From Bacteroides stercorirosoris (lineage in GTDB: Bacteria; Bacteroidota; Bacteroidia; Bacteroidales; Bacteroidaceae): DNA of 64,000 bases. This document shows positions 17,872 through 27,192 of this stretch, piece after piece. Where the stretch lies: positions 1-64,000 of the forward strand of contig NZ_FQZN01000020.1 in the NCBI RefSeq assembly GCF_900142015.1, written 5' to 3'. Both the position numbers and the translations under genes were made by a program. Position 1 is the stretch's first letter. Each line of letters opens with the position of its first letter. Under the pieces are notes generated by a model. That model had not been told where the DNA came from. It saw only the letters and a list, made by a program, of their open reading frames with translations, and did no database searches.

Positions 17872-20034
17872 TTATTCTGCAATCGTCAGCTCCTTGATGA
17901 TGTGCGAAGCCCCGGCATACTTTTCAATAATGAACAAAGTATATCGGATATCCACACACGCTGCACGCTGTGAAGACGGGCGGAAAGCGATATCTCCCGT
18001 AAGTCCCTCATAGTTACGGTCGAATCCTGTGCCTATCAGCTCTCCTTTGGCATTGAACACCGGACTGCCCGAATTGCCACCGGTGTTGTCCGTGTTCACA
18101 ATGAAACAGACAGGCATTTCACCGTTTGGCATGGCATAGCGTCCGAAATCTTTTGCCTGATACAGTTGCTTCAATTTGGCAGGAACCACAAACTCCCAAT
18201 TATTGGGGTCTTCCTTTTCCATAGCGCCTTTGAGGGTGGTGTAATAACTGTATTCCACGCCATCCGCCGGTTCATACGGCAGCACCTTACCATACGTGAG
18301 GCGTAGGGTAGAGTTTGCGTCCGGATAAATGGGAGTACCTGCGCTGCGCTTCATGTCCATCATGCCCTTCACCCATACCTTGTGCGCGGCATTATAGTTT
18401 TTGTTGGCGTCTGCCATGGCAATGGCTGTCTGCAACAGGCCGTCCGTGATGGAGTGCTTGAACAGTATCATCCAGTCGAAAGCCAGTTTATACGAACCGG
18501 GCTTGCGGATAAACTTCTCGAAATTTTCTTTTTTTCCGAAGACGGAATGGTCGAAACAAGCGTCTACGAAAGCGTCGCTGTCGCCTTTGAAGCGCTTGTC
18601 AATCACTTCGAAGATGCTGATGCGTTGTTCTGCCGGAATATATTGCATATAAGTCCGCAACATTTTCTTGGCAACGATGCGTTCCACTTCGGGGAAGGGT
18701 ACGGATGCAAAATACTTATCCGCAGCCACTTTCAGACTATCTGCCGCCGACTTGATTTGTGCTTTATCTTTGCTTTTCAAGGCAGTCAGCATGGCCGAAG
18801 TGTTGGGAATGCGCATAAAGTCCAGTCCGGTGACCAATGCCTCCTGAATGGCTTGTTGGTGGTAGAGGGCAGGACGGCGGTGCTCGACGATGCTGCGTAT
18901 CTGGTCGAAAGCTTTCTGATAAGCATCGTCACCTTGTTCGCGTCCGCGTGCCAGGAGTTGTTCCTGCTGTGCGCGTTTGGTGTCGAGTACCTTCAAGCGG
19001 ACAAGACCTTCGTTCATGCCGATGGCATTTTTCCAGTAGTTGGCAGATGAGGCATACTTGCTGGCGTAGTGGATGCGTACGGCTGGGTTCTTCTGCATCT
19101 CTTCCATCAATGCCTCCTGGCGTACACCACGCACGTGGTGGCGCATGAAGTTGGTGGTTTCCATACGCTCTTCCACTTCATCGGAAATCATATAGCGCCA
19201 GTTGCGTCCGGGGAAGCCCATGACGAAAGTGAAATCACCTTCCTTGTAGCCGGCAAGGCTGATGGTGAGGTGCTTCTTTACTTTCAGAGGAATGTTATCC
19301 TTGGAGTATTCCGCCGGATTTCCATCCTTGTCGGCATAAATGCGGAACAGGGAGAAATCGCCTGTATGGCGCGGCCACATCCAGTTGTCGGTGTCGGCTC
19401 CGAATTTTCCGATGGAAGAAGGAGGGGCGCCTACCATACGGATGTCGCTGTAAGTGGTCTTGATGAACAGGTAATAGCGGTTTCCGCCGTAGAATGCTTT
19501 CAGTTCCAGCTTACGTCCCGGTGTCAGGGCGATGCCTTGTTCGGAAGAGAAGCGTTCGGCTACTTCCTTCAGATACTTGGGCGAAAGATAATTTGTGCCG
19601 TTCGGGTCCGGATCAATCTTCAACTGTTCGTTTACGAAGTCCGTCACGTCCAGTATCTCGTCGATGTAGGTGATGGTGAGTCCTTTGCAGGGAAGTTCTT
19701 CGTCACGGCTCATAGCCCAGAAACCATCTGTGAGGTAGTCATGCTCCACTGTGCTATGTTGCTGGATGGAGCCGTACCCGCAGTGGTGGTTGGTCAGCAC
19801 CAGGCCTTCGGCGGAAATAACCTCACCGGTGCAGCCACCGCCAAAGTGAACCACCGCATCTTTCAGTGCGATGCCATCGGGGTTATAAATTTGGTTGACG
19901 GGAATGAGCAGTCCCAGTTCCGTCATGGCGACTTCATTCTGCTTTTGCAGGTCGGTCAGCATCCACATGCCCTCATCGGCGCGGGCGAACAGGCTGGCAG
20001 ATGTAATGAATAATGAAAGTAAAATTCTTCTCAT
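17872..20034 (-). CDS. S46 dipeptidyl peptidase, DPP11-like (acidic P1)
   Basis: This 720-residue secreted peptidase has a signal peptide (about 1-19, cleavage near ARADEG). It carries the S46 motifs GLVLTNHHCGY (His84), DNWMWPRHTGDFS and GGNSGSPVF (Ser655). The residue 18 after Ser655 is Arg673, in FDRN. In Porphyromonas DPP11 the equivalent Arg binds Asp or Glu at P1, whereas DPP7 has Gly there. It should release acidic dipeptides from peptide N-termini in the periplasm. A second S46 gene lies 140 nt upstream on the same strand with Gly at this site. Confidence 0.92.
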   Translation of the reverse strand: MRRILLSLFITSASLFARADEGMWMLTDLQKQNEVAMTELGLLIPVNQIYNPDGIALKDAVVHFGGGCTGEVISAEGLVLTNHHCGYGSIQQHSTVEHDYLTDGFWAMSRDEELPCKGLTITYIDEILDVTDFVNEQLKIDPDPNGTNYLSPKYLKEVAERFSSEQGIALTPGRKLELKAFYGGNRYYLFIKTTYSDIRMVGAPPSSIGKFGADTDNWMWPRHTGDFSLFRIYADKDGNPAEYSKDNIPLKVKKHLTISLAGYKEGDFTFVMGFPGRNWRYMISDEVEERMETTNFMRHHVRGVRQEALMEEMQKNPAVRIHYASKYASSANYWKNAIGMNEGLVRLKVLDTKRAQQEQLLARGREQGDDAYQKAFDQIRSIVEHRRPALYHQQAIQEALVTGLDFMRIPNTSAMLTALKSKDKAQIKSAADSLKVAADKYFASVPFPEVERIVAKKMLRTYMQYIPAEQRISIFEVIDKRFKGDSDAFVDACFDHSVFGKKENFEKFIRKPGSYKLAFDWMILFKHSITDGLLQTAIAMADANKNYNAAHKVWVKGMMDMKRSAGTPIYPDANSTLRLTYGKVLPYEPADGVEYSYYTTLKGAMEKEDPNNWEFVVPAKLKQLYQAKDFGRYAMPNGEMPVCFIVNTDNTGGNSGSPVFNAKGELIGTGFDRNYEGLTGDIAFRPSSQRAACVDIRYTLFIIEKYAGASHIIKELTIAE

Positions 20035-20174
20035 ACAAAAGTGCTTTAGAAGGGTTTCTGAAAGGGGGGATAATAAGGTAACGACTGAATAGGGATGAAG
20101 TAACGACTGAACCTAATTCACTCGTTACTTCATTCATATTCATTTATAGGGTCATTTTCCCATAGGGTGGTCCG

Positions 20175-22334
20175 TTATTCTATAATGTTCATTTCTTTTA
20201 TCAGATGCTCACAGCCTCCCAGTTTCTCAAGGATAAAGAGTACGTAGCGGATATCGAGATTGATACAACGTTGCAGGTTGTTGTCGAAGTTGATGTCGCC
20301 GCTGAGTGACTCCCAGTTGCCGTCGAAAGCACAACCTATCAACTCGCCATTGGCATTCAGCACCGGGCTGCCGGAGTTACCGCCGGTGATGTCGTTGGTG
20401 CTGAGGAAGCAAACCGGCATGTCACCGTTGGGCAGTGCATAGCGTCCGAAGTCTTTCTTCTGAATCAGTTCTTTCAGTTTGGCGGGAACCGTGAATTCGC
20501 GGTCTTCGGGATTTTCTTTTTCCAGAATACCGTCCGTAGTGGTGTAATATTTATAGTGTACGGCATCGCGCGGATTGTACGATTTCACATTGCCGTATGT
20601 CAGACGGATGGTGAAGTTGGCATCCGGATATGAAGGCACGGGTTCTTTCATTTCACCCAAACCGCGGATGTATGCTTTGTGCAGCACTGCCAGCTCTTTG
20701 GAACCGCTACTCAGTTCTTGTCCCAGTGCCATTAGCTTTTCAATCTTTGCACGCGAGTATTGGGTTGCCAGGTCCTTGTCGATAGCTTTCACTGTCGGTT
20801 TCTTGATGAACTTGTCGAAGTTAGCCTGGTTGGCGAGGATGGAGTTGTCGTACATGGCATCGATGTAGGCATTGTAGTCACCCTTGAATTCTTTCTCGAT
20901 AGTCTGATAGAAAGCGGGACGTTGTTCTGCCGGAATAATCTCAGCGTATACGGGGAAGATGGCTTTAGCCACTTTGCGGTCCACTTCGTGGTCGTAATCC
21001 TTATTATGGATGTCGGCATAAACCTCTTTCAATTGTTCCAGACACTTGTTGATGATGGAGTCATTCTTTTCTTCCAGTCCCTTTTTCAGGTTGTCCATAA
21101 TCATGTACGGGCTGCCGAACTCAATGGCACCGCTGAATGCTTCTGCCAGGTAATAGTACTGGCGGGTGAGCGGCATTGTCTGGGCTACCAGGGCATCTAT
21201 CTTTTCGACTACACCTTCATATTCGGGTTTGCCTTTGGCAAATTCGGCGAACTTTTTCTCTTGTTCAGCTTTCGTGCCCATCACATCGTTGTCGATAATG
21301 GCTTTGTTCATGCCGATAGAGTTCTTCCAGTAGTTGCTGCTTCCGGCATACTTGTTGGCATATTGGATGCGGGTCTTGTCGCTGGCAGCCATCACTTCCT
21401 TCAATACGGCGAGGCGTGCGCCACGGATGGTGATGCGGGGCTGGTTTTCCGATTCCATGCGTTCTTTCACTTCCGATACGGTGAGGTAGCGGCTGGTGCT
21501 GCCGGGGAAACCCATAATCATGGCGTAGTCACCTTCTTCCAGTCCCTTGATGGAGATGGACAGGTACTTCGGGGTCTTCAGAGGGACGTTTGAGGCGGAA
21601 TATTCTGCGGGGTCACCGTTGGCATCCGCATAAATGCGGAACATGGAGAAGTCACCCGTGTGGCGCGGCCACATCCAGTTGTCTGTTTCTCCACCGAATT
21701 TACCGACAGAAGAGGGGGGAGCGGCTACCATACGCACGTCCGTATATACCTTTTTATAGAATAGGTAGTATTTGTTGCCTGCATAGAAGGGCAGTGCCTG
21801 TACTTCGATGCCTTTTTTGCCTTTCAAATCGCTCTTCTCAAACAGTTCTTTGGCCAGTTTGTTGAGGAAGGGACGGGTCATGGCCGTCACTTCGTCCACT
21901 TCACCGGCGGCAATCTTCTGGTTCACGATATCCGTAATGTCCTCGATACGGTCGACGAACTGGAACTTCAATCCCGGAGTAGGCAGTTCCTCGCTGCGGT
22001 TCTTTGCCCAGAAACCGTCTGTCAGGTAGTCGTGCTCCACACTGCTGTGCTGCTGTATAGACGCATAACCGCAGTGGTGGTTCGTCAGAATCAAACCTTC
22101 CGGTGAGATGATTTCACCCGTACAGCCACCGCCGAAGATGCCTACCGCATCTTTCAGTGAGACTCCGTTCGGATTGTACAAATCATCCGCTTCCAGTTTC
22201 AGACCTTGCTTTTTCATCAACTCAATGGAGTTCTGCTGTTTCATCAGTTGCAGTAACCACATTCCTTCGTCGGCACGTGCTGCAGAGCCGAACGCCAGCG
22301 CTGCGAGCGCTACTAAATAGGTTCTAATTTTCAT
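20175..22334 (-). CDS. S46 dipeptidyl peptidase, DPP7-like (hydrophobic P1)
   Basis: This 719-residue paralogue of the downstream peptidase has the same layout: signal peptide to about residue 21 (SAARADEG), LILTNHHCGY, DNWMWPRHTGDFSMF and GGNSGSPVL with the catalytic Ser654. The specificity position 18 residues later is Gly672 (FDGNWE), as in DPP7, so hydrophobic or broad P1 residues are expected. It follows the radical SAM gene by 13 nt and is probably co-transcribed with it. Together the two S46 enzymes would cover complementary peptide sets. Confidence 0.92.
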   Translation of the reverse strand: MKIRTYLVALAALAFGSAARADEGMWLLQLMKQQNSIELMKKQGLKLEADDLYNPNGVSLKDAVGIFGGGCTGEIISPEGLILTNHHCGYASIQQHSSVEHDYLTDGFWAKNRSEELPTPGLKFQFVDRIEDITDIVNQKIAAGEVDEVTAMTRPFLNKLAKELFEKSDLKGKKGIEVQALPFYAGNKYYLFYKKVYTDVRMVAAPPSSVGKFGGETDNWMWPRHTGDFSMFRIYADANGDPAEYSASNVPLKTPKYLSISIKGLEEGDYAMIMGFPGSTSRYLTVSEVKERMESENQPRITIRGARLAVLKEVMAASDKTRIQYANKYAGSSNYWKNSIGMNKAIIDNDVMGTKAEQEKKFAEFAKGKPEYEGVVEKIDALVAQTMPLTRQYYYLAEAFSGAIEFGSPYMIMDNLKKGLEEKNDSIINKCLEQLKEVYADIHNKDYDHEVDRKVAKAIFPVYAEIIPAEQRPAFYQTIEKEFKGDYNAYIDAMYDNSILANQANFDKFIKKPTVKAIDKDLATQYSRAKIEKLMALGQELSSGSKELAVLHKAYIRGLGEMKEPVPSYPDANFTIRLTYGNVKSYNPRDAVHYKYYTTTDGILEKENPEDREFTVPAKLKELIQKKDFGRYALPNGDMPVCFLSTNDITGGNSGSPVLNANGELIGCAFDGNWESLSGDINFDNNLQRCINLDIRYVLFILEKLGGCEHLIKEMNIIE

Positions 22335-22347
22335 TATTACTTGATTA

Positions 22348-23574
22348 TTATAATTTTGATTTCACGAAATTCATCACATTGGCAGGTGGACGCTGGTTCA
22401 TCAACTCATTCTTCATGAAGTCCATGTACGGCGCTACATGGGCGAAGAAACGGTGATATCCCTTGCACAGATAATTCAGTCCCGGTTCTCCGCTTGCCGT
22501 CCGTGCGAAGCGGTTCTTGGGACATTCGCCATTGCAGGCAAACAGCCATTCACATTCCCGGCATTGGGTGGGCAGCGATTGCTGCTTCATTTGTCCGAAC
22601 GCCTGCTGCTTTTCGCTGTACATCATCTCTACCAGTGTTTTCTGATAGATGTTTCCTAATTTATATTCGGGGAATACGAAGTGGTCGCAAGAATACACGT
22701 CTCCGTTAAATTCCATCACTCCGGCATGTCCGCACGTCTTTGCCATAGAGCAGACGCCCGGTTGCTCGCCTACCCAGTTGGCAAGGGTGGAGTCGAACAG
22801 TTGGATATAATAGGTACCCACATCCTTTTTTACCCATTCGTCGAAGATGGCGCAAAGAAAATCTCCCCATTGTTCGGGGCTGACGGAGAAGTCCGCCAGT
22901 TTGGCCACCTCTTCCTGGTCGGCAAGCGAAGCGAGGTGCCGTCCGTCCTGATGTCCGAACACCCGTTCCACGATAGGCGCAAACTGAATGTAATGGCAGC
23001 CTATTTCTTTAAAGAAATTGTAAAAGTCCAGCGGATAATCGGCGTTGTAGTCGTTCACAACCGCCATACCGTTCCATTCCACACCATGCTTCTTCAGCAG
23101 TTTGATGCCTTGCATTACCTTTACAAAAGAAGGTTTTCCCTGTTTGTTCTTGCGGTATTCATCGTGGAACTCCTGCGGGCCGTCGATGGAGACACCCACC
23201 AACCAGTTGTTTTCGCGGAAGAACTCACACCATTCATCCGTCAGCATGGTGCCGTTGGTCTGGATGCAGTTGTCGATGGTACGTCCCCCGGCATGTTTTT
23301 TTTGCAGCTCCATCGCTTTCTTGTAGAAAGACAAGGGGCGCATCAGGGTTTCTCCACCGTGCCAGGTGAACATCACTTGAGGCATGGTTTGCGAATTGAT
23401 GTATTCTTCGATAAACTTTTCCAGCAACTCTTCGCTCATCACGTGCTTGGGGTTGTTCTGATATAGTTTGCTCTTTTCCAGGTAATAACAGTAGTCGCAT
23501 GCGAGGTTGCATACGGCACCTACCGGTTTCAGCATCACATATAGGGGCTTGGCAAAAGGAGCGTATGTTGACAT
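22348..23574 (-). CDS. Anaerobic sulfatase-maturating enzyme (radical SAM/SPASM)
   Basis: This 408-residue cytoplasmic enzyme has the radical SAM motif CNLACDYC (Cys22, Cys26, Cys29). The SPASM half has cysteines in CSMAKTCGH, YSCDHF and CRECEWLFACNGECPKNRF for two more Fe-S clusters. This pattern fits anSME, which turns a Cys or Ser of sulfatases into formylglycine; Bacteroides needs it to use sulfated host glycans. The gene is the first of a likely operon with the DPP7-like peptidase. No sulfatase lies in this window, so its clients are elsewhere. TATTTTTG on the minus strand at 23627-23634 is a possible -7 box. Confidence 0.9.
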   Translation of the reverse strand: MSTYAPFAKPLYVMLKPVGAVCNLACDYCYYLEKSKLYQNNPKHVMSEELLEKFIEEYINSQTMPQVMFTWHGGETLMRPLSFYKKAMELQKKHAGGRTIDNCIQTNGTMLTDEWCEFFRENNWLVGVSIDGPQEFHDEYRKNKQGKPSFVKVMQGIKLLKKHGVEWNGMAVVNDYNADYPLDFYNFFKEIGCHYIQFAPIVERVFGHQDGRHLASLADQEEVAKLADFSVSPEQWGDFLCAIFDEWVKKDVGTYYIQLFDSTLANWVGEQPGVCSMAKTCGHAGVMEFNGDVYSCDHFVFPEYKLGNIYQKTLVEMMYSEKQQAFGQMKQQSLPTQCRECEWLFACNGECPKNRFARTASGEPGLNYLCKGYHRFFAHVAPYMDFMKNELMNQRPPANVMNFVKSKL

Positions 23575-23725
23575 GGGGGATTCTTTGATTTCAGTTATAC
23601 GGTTTACATTTTGTTAGTTATCACTGCAAAAATAAGTAAACTAAATGAAATATCCTTTCTTTTCTCCCTCCTTATAAGGATTATTAATGGAAAAAAGAGA
23701 CCAAAAATTAAATATTGATAAAAAG

Positions 23726-23757
23726 TTTCTTTACAACCCGAATAGGTTGTACCTTTG
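23726..23757 (+). promoter_or_regulatory. Promoter with an operator-like dyad
   Basis: TTTC (23726-23729), a 20-nt spacer and TACCTTTG (23750-23757) fit a Bacteroides promoter. Between them lies a perfect dyad, TACAACC-6 nt-GGTTGTA (23732-23751), which overlaps the -7 box and would suit a repressor. The implied transcription start near 23760 excludes translation starts upstream of it. Confidence 0.6.
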
Positions 23758-23786
23758 TATCGTGTTTCATAAAAATCGTTTCCTGC

Positions 23787-24521
23787 ATGATTAGAATGAA
23801 TGTGAACCGTATTTTGCCTTTAATGCTTTTGCTCGTGCTTTTTGCTTCGTGCAGCCGTAAGTATAAGGTTGAGGGCGTGTCGTCAGTGACCAGTCTTGAC
23901 GGTAAGATGTTATACCTGAAAACGCTCCGCGACGGGCAATGGGTAGCAATTGATTCCGCCGAAGTGGTACACGGTTTGTTCTCTACGAGCGGCCCGTCGG
24001 ACTCTGTGATGATGGTGACGCTCTACATGAATGACGAGGCTATCATGCCTCTTGTACTTGAAAACGGTAAGATTGAAGTCTCCATATCCAACTCTCAACT
24101 CACCGCCAAAGGTACGCCGCTAAACAATGCTTTGTATGAGTTCATCGAGAAGCGCAATGCGCTTGAACTGAAAATAGAAGAACTAGAGAGGAAAGAGGCA
24201 CGTATGGTATTGGATGGCGCCGCGTTGGAGGACGTCCATGAACAACTGACCCAGGAGGGAGAAGCTCTGGTAAAAGAGATGAATGACTATATAAAGGAGT
24301 TCATTTCCACTAATTACGAGAATGTTCTTGGCCCCAGCGTATTCATGATGATGTGCAGCACGCTGCCTTATCCCGTGATGACGCCTCAAGTGGAAGATAT
24401 CATCAGAACCGCTCCCCAATCTTTCAAGAACACCCCTTTAGTGAGGGAGTTTATTGATAAGGCCAAAGAAAATATGAAATTGATTGAGGAACACCGGCGC
24501 ATGGAGGAAAGTGGTCACTGA
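23787..24521 (+). CDS. DUF4369-like lipoprotein
   Basis: This is about 245 residues from ATG 23787; ATG 23796 is equally possible. The frame stays open further upstream, but those codons precede the promoter. The lipobox LFASC puts a lipidated Cys about 23 residues in. The next 90 residues (VSSVTSLDGKMLYLKTLRDGQW, then LVLENGKIEVSI) look like the DUF4369 domain that precedes thioredoxin-like domains in many Bacteroides proteins. Here it is followed by a Glu/Lys-rich helical region and no thioredoxin motif. Function is unknown. The 3' end overlaps the facing acyltransferase gene by 7 nt. Confidence 0.75.
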   Translation: MIRMNVNRILPLMLLLVLFASCSRKYKVEGVSSVTSLDGKMLYLKTLRDGQWVAIDSAEVVHGLFSTSGPSDSVMMVTLYMNDEAIMPLVLENGKIEVSISNSQLTAKGTPLNNALYEFIEKRNALELKIEELERKEARMVLDGAALEDVHEQLTQEGEALVKEMNDYIKEFISTNYENVLGPSVFMMMCSTLPYPVMTPQVEDIIRTAPQSFKNTPLVREFIDKAKENMKLIEEHRRMEESGH

Positions 24522-25267
24522 TCTTCATTCTTCACCATTCCCTTGTATTCTTCCGGTAAAGCACTTTCTACGGCGGCGTAGGCTTCGGCCATCGTCGCCT
24601 TGATGTTTTCAATGCCCTGTCCTTTGGGCGGGATGGGATCGTGGATGGTCAGTATCATGCGGTGGCGGTGTATCCACTTCCCTGTACGAGGTAAAATTTG
24701 GAATGAACCGTCGATGGTGACCGGTACTACTTCCAATTGCAATTCGTCCGCCAGCTGGAAAGCGCCTTTCTTGAAATATCCCATGTGTCCGGTGAATGTA
24801 CGTGCACCTTCAGGGAATACCACTAATGATACGCCGTCTTTCAGGGAAGCCTTTGCCTGGCGAATGGTTTCCAGTACTTTTTTGGGGCCGGACCGGTCTA
24901 CAAAGATGTGTCCCGCGCTTTCGCATGCTTTTCCTACGAATGGGAGTTTCCGCAGGCTCTTTTTCATCATCCACTTGAAGTTACGTCCCAGGAAACCATA
25001 GATAAGGAATATGTCGAATGCTCCCTGATGATTGGGAACGAATACATAGGATGTATGTTTATGTATTTTCTCCCGTCCGCGCACTTTCACAGGGATAAGC
25101 AGGAAGACGCAAATGAGTTGCGACCATATTTTTCCGGGGTAATATCCCCAGATGTGTGCACCGCCTATCAGGGAGCCGACAATAGTGACCAATGCTGTGA
25201 GGATAGTCAATACTAAAAGGATGGGCAATGCAAAACATATCTGATATATATAATATAGTATCTTCAT
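24515..25267 (-). CDS. plsC: 1-acyl-sn-glycerol-3-phosphate acyltransferase
   Basis: This 250-residue inner-membrane enzyme has an N-terminal hydrophobic stretch (about 8-35) and acyltransferase motifs NHQGAFD (His80, Asp85, the HX4D catalytic pair) and FPEGART (151-157). It should add the second acyl chain in phosphatidic acid synthesis. The symbol is by family; Bacteroides genomes carry several PlsC homologues. The end overlaps the facing lipoprotein gene by 7 nt. Confidence 0.9.
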   Translation of the reverse strand: MKILYYIYQICFALPILLVLTILTALVTIVGSLIGGAHIWGYYPGKIWSQLICVFLLIPVKVRGREKIHKHTSYVFVPNHQGAFDIFLIYGFLGRNFKWMMKKSLRKLPFVGKACESAGHIFVDRSGPKKVLETIRQAKASLKDGVSLVVFPEGARTFTGHMGYFKKGAFQLADELQLEVVPVTIDGSFQILPRTGKWIHRHRMILTIHDPIPPKGQGIENIKATMAEAYAAVESALPEEYKGMVKNEDQ

Positions 25268-25413
25268 AGGTGTTGGATGTTTCGTTTCTGCAAAGATATA
25301 TATTTTGATTCAGATATGCCACCCGGTGATAGTACTTTTAATTGTTCCGGTAATTCTTCCTTCTGCGATGGCTATGCCCTTTGCTCCGGATGGTACTGCT
25401 GTTTTTGTTGCGA

Positions 25414-26577
25414 TTAGTTGTGCAATGTGATCACTGTTATTTCCGGCCATGCTCCGAAGCGGAATGGCAATCCCACATAGCCGATGCCGATATTGACGTA
25501 CAGTCCCCGTTCTCCCTCGGTGTACAATCCACTCCATTCGGGATAAATCAGCGAAGCAAGTGAATGGCCGAACATGATGGCTTGCATAGCATGTGTGTGT
25601 CCGGCAAGCATCAGTTCAATGTTTGTGTCCGGTAATACTTCCCGCCGCCAATGTGTAGGGTTATGGCTTAAAAGAACGCGGAACATACCCTCCGTGCCTT
25701 CTGCTGCTTTCTTTAAGTCGGCAAATTGGGAGAAAGGCGGCTCTCCGTCATTTTCTACGCCAATCAGAGCGATGCTGTCTCCTTGGTGGTACAGTATGTC
25801 ATGCTCATTGTTCAGCAATTTCCACCCCATGGCTTTTTCTTCGCGAACCAGATTATCAATGTTGTTCACCTGCTCTTTCAGGTTTTTCCAGCGATAATAA
25901 CTTCCATAATCGTGGTTGCCCAGGATGGAATATACGCCATCTTTGGCGTGGAGTTGTGAGAGAATATCTTGAAAACCTTCCAGTTCGCAGCTGCGTTGGT
26001 TCACTAAGTCGCCGGTGAATACAATTAAGTCGGGATTCTGCCCATTAACTAATTCTACCAACTTGCAGATAGGTTTCTTGTTTTCTATCCAGCTGCCGAT
26101 ATGTATGTCGGATAATTGCACGATACGATAACCGTCAAATGCTTTCGGGAGATCCGGGTGGTGAAATTCCACTTCTTTTATTTCGAACTTGCTGATACCC
26201 ACTAATGTGCCATAAAGGATATTGAAGAAACTGACTACGCCCAGCACCAGTCCTATAGCCGTAAATGGTGAACGGGGCCAACGTAGCAGATAGTGGAAAG
26301 GCAATCCCACTAACGAGCATATCATGAATATTGTCTTGGGAATGGCAAACAGGAATACACAGATGGCAAGCCTTCCGATGGCTTGGGCATGATGTGCCAT
26401 GGCGTTCTCGCCTATACCATGCATTAATACAAAATAACCGGCTATTAATAAAACGGTAGGTATCCAGTGTGCAATGCGTAACCAGATGTTTTTAGTTTTC
26501 CGTAGGATGTACATAAAGTAAATGTACACATCGGGAATTAATAAAAAAAGTATAAGGAGCAGGGTTATTCTGTGCAT
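25414..26577 (-). CDS. Membrane metallophosphoesterase
   Basis: This 387-residue protein has about four N-terminal hydrophobic segments (roughly 5-24, 38-54, 68-92, 106-128). A calcineurin-like domain follows, with QLSDIHIG (Asp157, His159), FTGDLV (Asp190), GNHDYG (Asn221, His222), SHNPTHW and AGHTHAMQ. It resembles YkuE/YaeI-like enzymes with a membrane anchor; substrates in that group include lipid-linked phosphates, but none can be assigned. Its start lies 13 nt inside the end of the preceding gene, so it belongs to the sigma-factor operon. Confidence 0.88.
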   Translation of the reverse strand: MHRITLLLILFLLIPDVYIYFMYILRKTKNIWLRIAHWIPTVLLIAGYFVLMHGIGENAMAHHAQAIGRLAICVFLFAIPKTIFMICSLVGLPFHYLLRWPRSPFTAIGLVLGVVSFFNILYGTLVGISKFEIKEVEFHHPDLPKAFDGYRIVQLSDIHIGSWIENKKPICKLVELVNGQNPDLIVFTGDLVNQRSCELEGFQDILSQLHAKDGVYSILGNHDYGSYYRWKNLKEQVNNIDNLVREEKAMGWKLLNNEHDILYHQGDSIALIGVENDGEPPFSQFADLKKAAEGTEGMFRVLLSHNPTHWRREVLPDTNIELMLAGHTHAMQAIMFGHSLASLIYPEWSGLYTEGERGLYVNIGIGYVGLPFRFGAWPEITVITLHN

Positions 26578-27191
26578 ATATCTTCTAATTCTTCTATGTT
26601 CTTTTTAATATCGTTGAGATATTTATAAGCAACTTTTTTGTATAACAAGTAGATGATGGTAACGTCACACAGTACGAAGAAAGCAATCAGTGTGGCTTGA
26701 ACTCCAAAGGATGCCTTGTAGTAACCCATCATCCAGTAATTGAGTATATTGAACACTATCACCCATACGGAGATAGCAATGATTTCATATTTGGTCCATC
26801 GGCGGAAGCTTGCCATACGCTTGCTGACAATGGCTACCGGCATTTCCTCAATCTTAGTGTTTTTTATCCAGCGATAATTCTTGTGGTCCCACCAGATACC
26901 TATCAGGATACTGATGCCGACAAATATCACAAGTGAATTGATTTTGGGTTGCCAGTCTCCGCTGATTTGGAAAATGGATGGCAGCAACCAAACAATCAGA
27001 AGAAGCACCAGTCCTACTATTCCGATACCGACGGAGAAGCGTTGCCAACCTGTAAGGCGCCCTATGCTTTTGCGTGTGTTTGCCTTGTATTCGGCAATCA
27101 TTCCCGCAATCTGCTTTTCGTCGGCAATCGGTTCTTTTTTCAATTGCTCGTCCAGCGCATTCCAAGATTTCTTCAGTTCATCCAGTTCCAT
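26565..27191 (-). CDS. Membrane protein partnered with an ECF sigma factor
   Basis: This 208-residue protein has a cytoplasmic N-terminus (MELDELKKSWNALDEQL) and about four membrane segments (roughly 50-70, 78-97, 134-152, 160-180). A strong GGAGG ribosome site precedes its ATG, which starts 1 nt after the sigma-factor stop. Membrane proteins in this place often hold the sigma factor inactive, and the LKKSWN-type N-terminus is common in such Bacteroides proteins, but no known anti-sigma motif is visible. The anti-sigma role is inferred from context. It overlaps the downstream phosphoesterase gene. Confidence 0.75.
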   Translation of the reverse strand: MELDELKKSWNALDEQLKKEPIADEKQIAGMIAEYKANTRKSIGRLTGWQRFSVGIGIVGLVLLLIVWLLPSIFQISGDWQPKINSLVIFVGISILIGIWWDHKNYRWIKNTKIEEMPVAIVSKRMASFRRWTKYEIIAISVWVIVFNILNYWMMGYYKASFGVQATLIAFFVLCDVTIIYLLYKKVAYKYLNDIKKNIEELEDICTE

Positions 27192-27192
27192 A

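Noticed and set aside
18382..21593. Several 200-300 codon plus-strand frames across the two S46 peptidase genes
   Set aside because: They recur at matching places in both paralogues, so they mirror the peptidase codons; no start site, promoter or family fits.
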